A stretch of 64,000 nt of DNA from Kitasatospora fiedleri (GTDB lineage: Bacteria; Actinomycetota; Actinomycetes; Streptomycetales; Streptomycetaceae): assembly GCF_948472415.1 (NCBI RefSeq), contig NZ_OX419519.1:4588001-4652000 (forward strand), given 5' to 3'. The notes beneath the pieces were generated by a model. That model saw only the letters and a list, made by a program, of their open reading frames with translations, was not told the origin of the DNA and made no database searches. This document shows, piece after piece, positions 17,834-26,118 of this stretch; the stretch's first letter is position 1, and every line of letters starts with the position of its first letter. Both the position numbers and the translations under genes were made by a program.

Positions 17834-18679
17834 GTGACTGGTGTTCTCGTACTGGCAGGTACCCCCATCGGCGACGTCGAGGACGCGCCGCCCCGACTGC
17901 GCGCCGAACTCGCCGAGGCGGACGTCATCGCGGCCGAGGACACCCGGCGGCTGCGCCGGCTGACCCAGGCCCTGGGCGTCGCCCCGGTGGGCCGGGTGCT
18001 CTCGTACTTCGAGGGCAACGAGGTGGCCCGCACGCCCGAGCTGGTGGCCGCGCTGCAGGGCGGCGCCCGGGTGCTGCTGGTCACCGACGCGGGCATGCCC
18101 TCGGTCTCCGACCCCGGCTACCGGCTGGTGGACGCCGCCGTCGCGGCCGGGATCAAGGTGACCGCGGTGCCCGGCCCGTCCGCGGTGCTGACCGCGCTGG
18201 CGCTGTCCGCGCTGCCGGTGGACCGGTTCACCTTCGAGGGCTTCCTGCCGCGCAAGGCGGGCGACCGCGCCCGGCAGCTCGCCCAGGTCGCCGCCGAGCC
18301 GCGCACCATGGTCTTCTTCGAGGCCCCGCACCGGATCGCCGAGACGCTGGCCGCGATGGCGCAGGCGTTCGGCGCCGACCGCCCGGCCGCGGTCTGCCGG
18401 GAGCTGACCAAGACGTACGAGGAGGTCCGGCGCGGCCCGCTGGCCGAGCTGGCCGCCTGGGCCGCCGACGGCGTCCGGGGCGAGATCACCGTGGTGGTGG
18501 CCGGTGCCCCGCCGGCCGCGCCGGAGGAGGTCGGCCCGGCCGAGCTGGCCCGCCGGGTGGCCGCCCGAGAGGAGGCCGGGGAGCGCCGCAAGGAGGCGAT
18601 CGCGGCGGTCGCGGCCGAGCTGGGACTGCGCAAGTCGGTGGTGTTCGACGCGGTAGTGGCGGCCAAGCACGCGCCGTGA
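17834..18679 (+). CDS. rsmI: 16S rRNA (cytidine(1402)-2'-O)-methyltransferase
   Basis: 281 residues of the tetrapyrrole methylase fold. Motifs: LVLAGTPIGDVEDAP at the N-terminus (SAM-binding GTPIG), VIAAEDTRR, LVTDAGMPSVSDPGYRLV and VPGPSAVLTAL, all diagnostic of RsmI, which methylates the ribose of C1402 in the ribosomal decoding centre. GTG start with GGGGAGGA about 9 bases upstream. Divergent from pmt by 137 bases. Confidence 0.95.
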   Translation: MTGVLVLAGTPIGDVEDAPPRLRAELAEADVIAAEDTRRLRRLTQALGVAPVGRVLSYFEGNEVARTPELVAALQGGARVLLVTDAGMPSVSDPGYRLVDAAVAAGIKVTAVPGPSAVLTALALSALPVDRFTFEGFLPRKAGDRARQLAQVAAEPRTMVFFEAPHRIAETLAAMAQAFGADRPAAVCRELTKTYEEVRRGPLAELAAWAADGVRGEITVVVAGAPPAAPEEVGPAELARRVAAREEAGERRKEAIAAVAAELGLRKSVVFDAVVAAKHAP

Positions 18680-18880
18680 CCGCCCGGCACCGGTCATTTT
18701 GTATGGCGATGGCCGGAATCGCGCGTACGTTGGAATGAGCACCCCAGCGGAGGGCCAATTCGGGACCAAGACTTGGCAAGCCGGGCATCGGACGGAGCCT
18801 CCCGGGCATTCCCTGGGATGGAACACCCCGCACCCGGCGGCAGCGCCGGGCGACGGGCTCCGAGCGAAGCGAGGTGGCGC

Positions 18881-19300
18881 ATGAGCGACACGATCGACAG
18901 CCCCCGGAACGGCGGAGCACCCAGCGGCCTCGGCACGACCAGCCGTCCCGCCCCCGTGCAGACGGTCCACGAGGCGTACTCCTTCGCCTGCCTCAACTGC
19001 GGCTACGGCTGGGAGCAGGCGTACGACATCGAGCACCACACGGCCCGCGACGGCCACACCGTGGTCGAGTACACGGCGAACGGGGTCCGGGTCCCCTCCC
19101 CGCTGCGCGAGCTGGCCTGCCCGGGCTGCGGCGGCGAACGGGTCCGGATCATGCGGGCCGGACGGGTGGCCGGCATGGCCGCCGTCACCAGGCGCGGCCC
19201 CGGCTACGCCCCGACCGCCGAACCGGAGGGCCCGCCCGAGCCCGCCCGGCTGCGGGCGCGCCGCCACTGGCTCGCCTGGCTGCGCCGCAGCACCGGCTGA
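18881..19300 (+). CDS. Zinc-ribbon hypothetical protein, 139 aa
   Basis: Two Cys pairs (FACLNCGYGW and ELACPGCGGERV) about 52 residues apart form a likely zinc ribbon; between them lies a conserved-looking TARDGHTVVEYTANGVRVPSP stretch shared by streptomycete proteins of this locus as I recall them. The C-terminus is Pro/Arg-rich. Function unknown; a nucleic-acid or protein-binding role is inference. ATG at 18881 follows GCGAGG. The frame is open upstream to 18773 but that part is low-complexity. Confidence 0.7.
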   Translation: MSDTIDSPRNGGAPSGLGTTSRPAPVQTVHEAYSFACLNCGYGWEQAYDIEHHTARDGHTVVEYTANGVRVPSPLRELACPGCGGERVRIMRAGRVAGMAAVTRRGPGYAPTAEPEGPPEPARLRARRHWLAWLRRSTG

Positions 19301-19340
19301 CCCCGGCCCCGCCCGGCCGCCCCGCCCGGTCCCCGCCCCG

Positions 19341-19360
19341 ACCGCCCCGCCCGGGGCGGT
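19341..19360 (+). terminator. Hairpin after the zinc-ribbon gene
   Basis: Perfect 8-bp stem ACCGCCCC / GGGGCGGT with a 4-base loop, 40 bases after the stop and 37 bases before metG. No T-run; moderate support. Confidence 0.45.
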
Positions 19361-19397
19361 CCGGCCCGGGACGGCGCGGCCACTAGGATTCCGAGCC

Positions 19398-20999
19398 ATG
19401 GCGGCCTTGGCAGAGCACCCCGGTACCGGCGCGTACTACGTCACCACCCCGATCTACTACGTGAACGACCGGCCCCACCTGGGCCACGCGTACACCACCG
19501 TCGCGGGCGACGTGCTGACCCGCTGGCACCGCCAGCGCGGCGAGGACGTCTGGTACCTCACCGGCACCGACGAGCACGGCCAGAAGATCCTGCGCACCGC
19601 CGAGGCCCACGGCACCACCCCGCAGGAGTGGTGCGACCGGCTGGTCGAGGAGGAGTGGAAGCCGCTCTGGCAGCACCTGCGGATCGCCAACGACGACTTC
19701 ATCCGCACCACCCAGGCCCGGCACACCGACCGCGTCCAGGAGTTCGTCCAGGACCTCCACGACAAGGGCGAGATCTACCGGGGCAGCTACACCGGCCCCT
19801 ACTGCGTCGGCTGCGAGGAGTACAAGCTCCCCGGCGAACTGCTGCCCGGCGCCACCGAGGACGAGAAGCTCTGCCCCGTCCACAAGCGCCCGGTCGAGTG
19901 GCTGGAGGAGGAGAACTACTTCTTCCGGCTCTCCGCGTACGGCCCGAAGCTGCTGGAGTTCTACGCCGCCCACCCGGACTTCATCCAGCCCGCCGCCGCC
20001 CGCAACGAGGTGCTGCGCTTCGTCGAGCAGGACCTCAAGGACCTGTCGATCTCCCGCTCCACCTTCGACTGGGGCGTCCCGCTGCCCTGGGACGACAAGC
20101 ACGTCCTGTACGTCTGGGTCGACGCCCTGCAGAACTACATCACCGCGGCCGGCTACGGCGCCGACCCCGAGCGCTTCGCCCGGCTCTGGCCCGCCTCCGT
20201 GCACCTGGTCGGCAAGGACATCCTGCGCTTCCACGCCGTCATCTGGCCCGCCATGCTGATGGCCGCCGGACTGCCGCTGCCGCGCCGGGTGGTCGCCAAC
20301 GGCTGGCTGATGGTCGGCGGCGAGAAGATGTCCAAGTCCAACCTGACCGGCATCGCGCCCACCGACCTGACCTCGCACTTCGGCGTCGACGCCTACCGCT
20401 ACTACTTCCTGCGGGCGATCCCGTTCGGCACCGACGGGTCCTTCTCCTGGGAGGACTTCACCGCCCGCTACACCTCCGAACTCGCCAACGACTTCGGCAA
20501 CCTGGCCTCCCGGGTCACCGCGATGACCGTCAGGTACTTCGACGGCGCGCTCCCGGCCGCCACCGCGCACGGCCCCGCCGAACAGGCCGTCGCCGACGCG
20601 CTGGCGAAGGCCGCCGCCGAGGCCGACCGGAGGATCGGCGAGGAACTCGACTTCGCCGGCGGCATCGCCGCCGTCTTCGAGTTCGTCAAGCTGGTCAACG
20701 GCTACCTCACCGAACAGGAACCCTGGAAGGTCGCCAAGTCCCCCGACGGGCGGGACCGGCTCGCCACGATCCTGTACACCGCCGCCGAGGCGCTGCGGGC
20801 CACCGCCGTCCTGCTCAACCCGCTGATGCCGGACTCCGCCGCCAAACTCTGGGACTCGCTCGGCGCCGGGGCCGGGCTCGGCGCGCTCGCCGACCAGCCC
20901 ATCGCCACCGTCGCCGACTGGGGCCGGCTGCCCGCCGGGGCCGCCGTCACCAAGGGCGAGATCCTGTTCCCCCGACTCGAAGAGAAAGCAGTCTCCTGA
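19398..20999 (+). CDS. metG: Methionyl-tRNA synthetase
   Basis: 533 residues, class I aminoacyl-tRNA synthetase. The HIGH motif is HLGH (27-30) within YYVNDRPHLGHAYT, the KMSKS motif is K310-M-S-K-S314, and the metal-binding connective peptide is reduced to CVGC and CPVH. An anticodon-binding helical domain follows and no C-terminal tRNA-binding extension is present, which is usual for the short actinobacterial form. Charges tRNA-Met in the cytoplasm. The stop overlaps the tatD start (TGATG), so the two are translationally coupled. Confidence 0.97.
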   Translation: MAALAEHPGTGAYYVTTPIYYVNDRPHLGHAYTTVAGDVLTRWHRQRGEDVWYLTGTDEHGQKILRTAEAHGTTPQEWCDRLVEEEWKPLWQHLRIANDDFIRTTQARHTDRVQEFVQDLHDKGEIYRGSYTGPYCVGCEEYKLPGELLPGATEDEKLCPVHKRPVEWLEEENYFFRLSAYGPKLLEFYAAHPDFIQPAAARNEVLRFVEQDLKDLSISRSTFDWGVPLPWDDKHVLYVWVDALQNYITAAGYGADPERFARLWPASVHLVGKDILRFHAVIWPAMLMAAGLPLPRRVVANGWLMVGGEKMSKSNLTGIAPTDLTSHFGVDAYRYYFLRAIPFGTDGSFSWEDFTARYTSELANDFGNLASRVTAMTVRYFDGALPAATAHGPAEQAVADALAKAAAEADRRIGEELDFAGGIAAVFEFVKLVNGYLTEQEPWKVAKSPDGRDRLATILYTAAEALRATAVLLNPLMPDSAAKLWDSLGAGAGLGALADQPIATVADWGRLPAGAAVTKGEILFPRLEEKAVS

Positions 21000-21877
21000 T
21001 GGCCGGCAAGAAGGAACAGGACCGCACCCCGCCGCCGCTCCCCGAGCCGCTCGCGGTCCCCGTCGCCGACTCGCACACCCACCTCGACATGCAGTCCGGC
21101 ACCCCGGCCGAGGGCCTGGCCCGGGCCGCCTCCGTCGGCGTCACCACCGTCGTCCAGGTCGGCTGCGACGTGCCCGGCTCGCGCTGGGCCGCCGACCTGG
21201 CCGCCGAGTACGAGCAGGTGCACGCCGCCGTCGCGCTGCACCCCAACGAGGCCCCGCGGATCTTCCTCGGCGACCCCGACGGCTGGTCCGGGCAGCGTCG
21301 CACGCCCGGCGGCCACAAGGCCCTGGAGGAGGCCCTCGCCGAGATCGACCGCCTCGCCGCCCTCCCGCAGGTCCTCGCCGTCGGCGAGACCGGACTCGAC
21401 TACTTCCGCACCGGCCCCGAGGGCGTCGACCTGCAGAAGGAGTCCTTCCGCCGCCACATCGAGATCGCCAAGCGCCACGGCAAGGCGCTCGTCATCCACG
21501 ACCGCGACGCCCACGAGGACGTCATCGCCCTCCTCCTCGAAGAGGGCGCCCCCGAACGCACCGTCTTCCACTGCTACTCCGGCGACGCCGCGATGGCCCG
21601 CACCTGCGCCGAGCACGGCTGGTACCTCTCCTTCGCCGGCCCCGTCACCTACAAGGCCAACCACCCCCTGCGCGAAGCCCTCGCCGCCACCCCCCTCGAC
21701 CGCGTCCTGATCGAGACCGACGCCCCCTTCCTCACCCCCCACCCCTACCGCGGCCGCCCCAACGCCCCCTACCTCATCCCGGTCACCCTGCGCGCGATGG
21801 CGGCCCACCTGGCGCTGGCGGAGGACGTGTTGGCGACGGCGATCGCCGCCAACACGGCGCGGGCCTTCGGCTACTGA
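20999..21877 (+). CDS. tatD: TatD family metal-dependent hydrolase/DNase
   Basis: 292 residues. Motifs: ADSHTHLDM (two metal-ligand His), VGETGLDYFR (Glu ligand), HDRDAHEDV, HCYSGD (His) and IETDAPFLTPHPYRGRPNAP (Asp ligand). The family cuts DNA 3'-5' and D-aminoacyl bonds in some members. ATG overlaps the metG stop by one base. The metG-tatD-rsmA-ispE order is conserved in Actinobacteria; here a Uma2 gene separates tatD from rsmA. Confidence 0.92.
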   Translation: MAGKKEQDRTPPPLPEPLAVPVADSHTHLDMQSGTPAEGLARAASVGVTTVVQVGCDVPGSRWAADLAAEYEQVHAAVALHPNEAPRIFLGDPDGWSGQRRTPGGHKALEEALAEIDRLAALPQVLAVGETGLDYFRTGPEGVDLQKESFRRHIEIAKRHGKALVIHDRDAHEDVIALLLEEGAPERTVFHCYSGDAAMARTCAEHGWYLSFAGPVTYKANHPLREALAATPLDRVLIETDAPFLTPHPYRGRPNAPYLIPVTLRAMAAHLALAEDVLATAIAANTARAFGY

Positions 21878-21918
21878 GAGTGCCTGCGGGCTACCCTGGC
21901 GGCGTGTGGAGCACATGG

Positions 21919-22470
21919 ATGAACGCGCCCGCGCGCGGGTGGACCGGCGAAGAGATCGGTGACACCGAGTTCCCGTTCAACTGGGAGCTGGTGGACGGGG
22001 TGATCACCCCGGTGCCGCTGAACGACTGGTGGCACGACCGGGTGCGGGACTCCCTGGCCACGGCCGTTCGCCCCCGCGCGGTGCGGCCGCTGTCGGTGAT
22101 CGGCCCCGTCACGCTGGCGCTCGACCCGGGCAACTGGGTCCGGCCCGACATGACGGTGTACGACGCGTCCGGCCTCGATGTCCGCACCGCGGACACCCTG
22201 CCGCTGCGGTCGGTGCTGCTCGCCGTCGAGGTGGTGGTTCCGGCCACCCGCTCCACCGACCGCTTCCGCAAACCGGCGCAGTACGCCGGGTCCGGCGTCC
22301 CGTCCTACTGGCGCGTCGAGCGCGGTGAGGACGACGTCCCCGTCGTGCACGAGTTCCGGCTCGACCGGGAGCAGGGGGTCTACCTCCCGGTCGCCGTGCA
22401 CGAAGGGTCGCTCCGCACCGAGCTGCCGTTCCCCGTCGAGATCGATCTCAAGCAGTTGGTCGAGCTCTGA
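21919..22470 (+). CDS. Uma2 family (DUF820) putative endonuclease
   Basis: About 183 residues of the PD-(D/E)xK-type Uma2 family: NWELVDGVITPVP (Glu), NWVRPDMTVYD (PD), and VLLAVEVVVPATRSTDRFRKP with the Lys, then YAGSGVPSYWRVE. Catalytic residues look intact. The family is highly expanded in streptomycetes and its role is unknown. ATG at 21919 is preferred (GGAG 7 bases upstream); GTG at 21904 and 21880 are alternatives. It sits in the otherwise conserved tatD-rsmA interval, often the place of a resuscitation-promoting factor gene, and reads in the same direction as its neighbours. Confidence 0.8.
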   Translation: MNAPARGWTGEEIGDTEFPFNWELVDGVITPVPLNDWWHDRVRDSLATAVRPRAVRPLSVIGPVTLALDPGNWVRPDMTVYDASGLDVRTADTLPLRSVLLAVEVVVPATRSTDRFRKPAQYAGSGVPSYWRVERGEDDVPVVHEFRLDREQGVYLPVAVHEGSLRTELPFPVEIDLKQLVEL

Positions 22471-22486
22471 CCCGTATCCTTGGCGG

Positions 22487-23374
22487 GTGAGCACCACCGA
22501 ACCCACCTCCGACGGCCACCTGCTGGGCGCCGCCGACATCCGTGCGCTGGCCGAGGCGTTCGGCGTGAAGCCGACCAAGCAGCGCGGGCAGAACTTCGTC
22601 ATCGACGGGAACACCGTGCGGCGGATCGTCCGGGCGGCGGGGGTGACGGACGAGGACGCGGTGGTCGAGGTCGGGCCGGGGCTCGGGTCGCTGACGCTGG
22701 CGCTGCTGGAGGTGGCGCGGCACGTCACGGCGGTGGAGATCGACCCGCTGCTGGCGCGGCACCTGCCGGACACCGTGCGGGGCCGGATGCCCGCGAAGGC
22801 GGACGCCTTCGACCTGGTGCTCAGCGACGCGATGGAGGTCACCGAGCTGCCCGGCCCGGCACCGACCGCGCTGGTGGCGAACCTGCCGTACAACGTCGCC
22901 GTGCCGGTGCTGCTGCACATGCTGGAGACCTTCCCCAGCATCGAGCGCACCCTGGTGATGGTGCAGAGCGAGGTCGCCGACCGGCTCGCCGCCAAGCCCG
23001 GCAACAAGGTCTACGGCGTGCCCTCGGTGAAGGCCAACTGGTACGCGGACGTCAAGCGCGCCGGGGCGATCGGCCGGAACGTGTTCTGGCCCGCGCCCAA
23101 CGTCGACTCCGGCCTGGTCTCGCTGGTCCGGCGCGACCCGCCGGTCACCACCGCCACCCGCCGCGAGGTGTTCGCCGTGGTCGACGCCGCCTTCGCCCAG
23201 CGCCGCAAGACCCTGCGGGCCGCGCTCGCGGGCTGGGCGGGCTCGCCTGCCGCCGCCGAGGAGGCGCTGCGCGGCGCCGGGATCGACCACACGCTGCGCG
23301 GCGAGATGCTCACGGTGGAGCAGTTCGCCGCGATCGCCGAGCACAAGCCGAAGACCCAGCCCCAGGAGCAGTGA
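22487..23374 (+). CDS. rsmA: 16S rRNA dimethyladenosine transferase (KsgA)
   Basis: 295 residues. Motifs of the family: KQRGQNFVID, SAM-binding VVEVGPGLGSLTLAL, VTAVEIDPLLA, and catalytic NLPYNVAVPVLL, then the C-terminal helical domain with RRKTLRAAL. It dimethylates A1518 and A1519 of 16S rRNA late in small-subunit assembly. GTG at 22487 lies 16 bases after the Uma2 stop. Its stop overlaps the ispE start as TGATG. Confidence 0.95.
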   Translation: MSTTEPTSDGHLLGAADIRALAEAFGVKPTKQRGQNFVIDGNTVRRIVRAAGVTDEDAVVEVGPGLGSLTLALLEVARHVTAVEIDPLLARHLPDTVRGRMPAKADAFDLVLSDAMEVTELPGPAPTALVANLPYNVAVPVLLHMLETFPSIERTLVMVQSEVADRLAAKPGNKVYGVPSVKANWYADVKRAGAIGRNVFWPAPNVDSGLVSLVRRDPPVTTATRREVFAVVDAAFAQRRKTLRAALAGWAGSPAAAEEALRGAGIDHTLRGEMLTVEQFAAIAEHKPKTQPQEQ

Positions 23375-24303
23375 TGGTCACGGTCCGCGTCCCCGCGAAG
23401 GTCAACGTCCAGCTCGGCGTCGGCGGGGTCCGCCCCGACGGCTACCACGACCTGGCGAACGTCTTCTTCGCCGTCGCCCTCGGCGACCAGGTCACCGCCA
23501 CCCCCGGCGCGGGCGTCACGCTCAGCTGCGACGGCCCCGACGCGGACGCCGTCCCGCTCGACGAGGGCAACCTGGCCGCCCGCGCCGCCCGGCTGCTCGC
23601 CGCCCACCACGGCCTCGCCGACCCCGGCGTCCACCTGCACATCGACAAGGCCATCCCGGTCGCCGGCGGCATGGCCGGCGGCAGCGCGGACGGTGCCGCC
23701 GCGCTGCTCGCCTGCGACGCCCTGTGGGGCCTGGACACCCCGTTCGACACCCTGCTGGAGCTGGCCGCCGAACTCGGCTCCGACGTCCCGTTCGCGCTGC
23801 TCGGCGGCGTCGCCCTGGGCCGCGGCCGGGGCGAACTGCTGGAGCCGCTGCCGGTCTCCGGCACCTTCCACTGGGTGTTCGCGGTCGCCGACGGCGGCCT
23901 GTCCACCCCGGCCGTCTTCCGCGAGTGCGACCGCCTGCGCGAGGAGTCCGGCCGCGGCTCCTCGCTCGCCGACGTCCCCACCCCCGACGCCGACCCCACC
24001 CTGCTCGCCGCCCTCGCCGAGGGCGACCCCGTCGCGCTGGCCGCCGCCCTCGGCAACGACCTCCAGGCCGCCGCCGTCTCGCTGCGCCCCGCCCTCGCCG
24101 ACACCCTGCACGCGGGCACCGAGGCCGGCGCCCTGGCCGCCCTGGTCTCCGGCTCCGGCCCGACCTGCGCCTTCCTCGCCAAGGACGCCGACTCCGCCGC
24201 CCACCTCGCCGCCGCCCTCCGCACCTCCGGCACCTGCCGCACCGCCCACGCCACCCACGGCCCGGTGCCGGGCGCGCAGGTGGTCAGCGCACCCAGGCCT
24301 TGA
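23374..24303 (+). CDS. ispE: 4-diphosphocytidyl-2-C-methyl-D-erythritol kinase
   Basis: 309 residues of the GHMP kinase fold: VRVPAKVNVQLGVGGVRPDGYH at the N-terminus, the ATP loop IPVAGGMAGGSADGAAALL, LGSDVPFALLGG with the catalytic Asp, and the C-terminal VSGSGPTCAFL. It phosphorylates CDP-methylerythritol in the non-mevalonate isoprenoid pathway, which feeds among others the geosmin precursor farnesyl diphosphate. ATG shares one base with the rsmA stop; RBS CAGGAG. Its last 20 bases overlap the convergent Uma2 gene. Confidence 0.96.
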   Translation: MVTVRVPAKVNVQLGVGGVRPDGYHDLANVFFAVALGDQVTATPGAGVTLSCDGPDADAVPLDEGNLAARAARLLAAHHGLADPGVHLHIDKAIPVAGGMAGGSADGAAALLACDALWGLDTPFDTLLELAAELGSDVPFALLGGVALGRGRGELLEPLPVSGTFHWVFAVADGGLSTPAVFRECDRLREESGRGSSLADVPTPDADPTLLAALAEGDPVALAAALGNDLQAAAVSLRPALADTLHAGTEAGALAALVSGSGPTCAFLAKDADSAAHLAAALRTSGTCRTAHATHGPVPGAQVVSAPRP

Positions 24304-24862
24304 ACGCCTCGGTGTCCAGGGTGATCCCGACCGGATCGGGCAGGATCGCGGGCTTGCCGAAGGGCCGCCGCACCAGGCTCACGTACCGGCCGTCCTCGGG
24401 CTCGCTGTGGACCAGCACCTCGCAGCTGTCCCGGTCGACCAGCAGGTAGACCGGGATGCCGGTCTCGGCATAGGCCCGGGGCTTCTCGTTCCGGTCGCGG
24501 CGGTCGGTGTCGCGGTCGTACGAGGTCACCTCGACCACCATGAGGACCAGGCCGGCGTCGGCCCACTCGCCCTGGCCGGCGAAGCTGCCCTTCGGGGCGA
24601 GTGCCCCGTCGGGCTTGGCGTTGCCCCTGCGGTAGGTCTCCACCCGCAGTCCGCGTTCGAGGTAGAGCCACAGGTCGGGCCGCTGCTGCATGCACTGTTC
24701 CATCACCCAGCGGATGATCTCGTCGTGGTCGCCGTCGGGCACCGCCTTGACTCCGATCCGTCCGTGGATGAACTCCATCCGGACCCCCTCGCGCTCGGCC
24801 GCCAGGGCGATGCGCTCGAACTCCTCGGCCAGCATCTGCGGCCGGTCCTCCACTGCCGTCAT
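24284..24862 (-). CDS. Second Uma2 family (DUF820) putative endonuclease
   Basis: 192 residues. Uma2 signatures: RMEFIHGRIGVKAVPDGDHDE (the larger subfamily start), NAKPDGALAP, LMVVEVTSYDRDTDRRDRNEK and YAETGIPVYLLVD. Putative catalytic Glu, Asp, Glu and Lys are present. ATG at 24862 with GGAGG 6 bases upstream. Its 3' end overlaps ispE by 20 bases on the opposite strand. It is only distantly related to the Uma2 protein at 21919-22470, so this is not a recent local duplication. Confidence 0.85.
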   Translation of the reverse strand: MTAVEDRPQMLAEEFERIALAAEREGVRMEFIHGRIGVKAVPDGDHDEIIRWVMEQCMQQRPDLWLYLERGLRVETYRRGNAKPDGALAPKGSFAGQGEWADAGLVLMVVEVTSYDRDTDRRDRNEKPRAYAETGIPVYLLVDRDSCEVLVHSEPEDGRYVSLVRRPFGKPAILPDPVGITLDTEAFKAWVR

Positions 24863-24976
24863 GACAACCTCCGGCTCACCGTCGTGGTCCTCGCACGGTA
24901 CCGCGCCGCGGCGACGGCCCGGGAGACGACGGGCGCACGCCGTCCGCCGTGCGCGGGTGGTGGTCCACACCTCTGC

Positions 24977-25007
24977 TTGACCTGGAGCGCGCTCCGGGTT
25001 CCAGACT
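24977..25007 (+). promoter_or_regulatory. MerR-type promoter with 19-bp spacer and operator dyad
   Basis: TTGACC (24977-24982) and CAGACT (25002-25007) are separated by 19 bp, the over-long spacer used by MerR-family activators. The spacer contains the dyad CCTGGAGCGCGCTCCGGG (24981-24998), symmetric except for one pair. It is placed 50 bases before the aldo/keto reductase start. No merR gene lies in the window. Confidence 0.75.
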
Positions 25008-25057
25008 CTCTCCCGTGGCCCGCACCGGGCGGGCCACGGACAACGAGGGGAACCCGG

Positions 25058-26044
25058 ATGCGCAAGCGCACCATCGGAACCGACCCGCGCACCCGCCGCG
25101 AGGTCAGCGTGCTCAGCCTCGGGGCGATGCTGTTCGGCACGCTCACCGACGAGGCCACCTCCTTCGCCGTGCTGGACCGGTACGTCGAGGCGGGCGGCAC
25201 CTTCATCGACACCTCCAACAACTACGCGTACTGGCAGGACGGCAGCCAGGGCGGCGCCAGCGAGGAGCTGCTCGGCCGCTGGCGGGCCAGCCGCGGCATC
25301 ACCGACGAGGTGGTCATCGCCACCAAGCTCGGCGCCCGCCCCAAGGCCCCCGGCACCGGGTTCGTCGAGAACGCGGAGGGGCTGTCCGCCGAGGTGGTCC
25401 GGGCCTCCGCCGAGGCCAGCCGCAAGCGCCTCGGCGTCGACCGGCTCGACCTGCTGTACGCGCACATCGAGGACACCGAGGTGCCGCTCGCCGAGACCGT
25501 GCAGGCGTTCGGCGAGCTGGTGGACGAGGGGACGGTCGGCCTGCTCGGCGTCTCCAACCACTGGTCGTGGCGGGTCGAGCGGGCCCGCAACCTCGCCGAG
25601 CGGGCCGGGCTCCCCGGCTACGAGGTGCTCCAGTACGGCCACAGCTACCTGCGCCGCCGCGCCGACGTGCCCGGCTTCCTCTCCGCCGACGGCGACCAGG
25701 CCGCCGTGCACGGCGACCTGATCTCCTACCTCAAGGAGAACCCGGAGCTGACCCTGGTCGCCTACTCCCCGCTGCTCGGCGGCGGCTACGTCCGCGCCGA
25801 CAAGCCGCTCGGTCCGTCCTTCGACCACGCCGGCACCGCGCCCCGCCTGGCCGCGCTCGACGCCGTCGCCCGGGAGACCGGCGCCACCCGCAACCAGGTG
25901 GTGCTGGCCTGGCTGCTCGGCGGCGCGCTCCCGGTGATCCCGCTGGTCGGCGCCTCCTCGGTGGCCCAGCTGGACGAGAGCCTGGCGGCGCTCGACCTGG
26001 AGCTGACGGACGAGCAGCGCGCCCGGCTGGACTCCGCCCGCTGA
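25058..26044 (+). CDS. Aldo/keto reductase
   Basis: 328 residues, TIM-barrel NADPH-dependent oxidoreductase. Catalytic tetrad candidates: Asp in TFIDTSNNYAYW, the Tyr after it, Lys in VIATKLGA and His in LLYAHIEDTEVPL. The insertion YWQDGSQGGASEELLGRW is typical of the subfamily controlled by MerR regulators. Substrate unknown, probably reactive aldehydes or ketones. ATG at 25058 follows GAGGGG. Transcription should come from the MerR-type promoter just upstream. Confidence 0.88.
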   Translation: MRKRTIGTDPRTRREVSVLSLGAMLFGTLTDEATSFAVLDRYVEAGGTFIDTSNNYAYWQDGSQGGASEELLGRWRASRGITDEVVIATKLGARPKAPGTGFVENAEGLSAEVVRASAEASRKRLGVDRLDLLYAHIEDTEVPLAETVQAFGELVDEGTVGLLGVSNHWSWRVERARNLAERAGLPGYEVLQYGHSYLRRRADVPGFLSADGDQAAVHGDLISYLKENPELTLVAYSPLLGGGYVRADKPLGPSFDHAGTAPRLAALDAVARETGATRNQVVLAWLLGGALPVIPLVGASSVAQLDESLAALDLELTDEQRARLDSAR

Positions 26045-26118
26045 CGCCACCGGGACCACGTCCGGCGTCCCACTAGGCTGGGGAACGTTCCACCCCCCTT
26101 CCTCAGGAGTGCAGCTTC

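Noticed and set aside
18699..18884. 61-codon frame upstream of the zinc-ribbon gene
   Set aside because: No RBS, no similarity that I recognise, and it runs into the RBS of the next gene.
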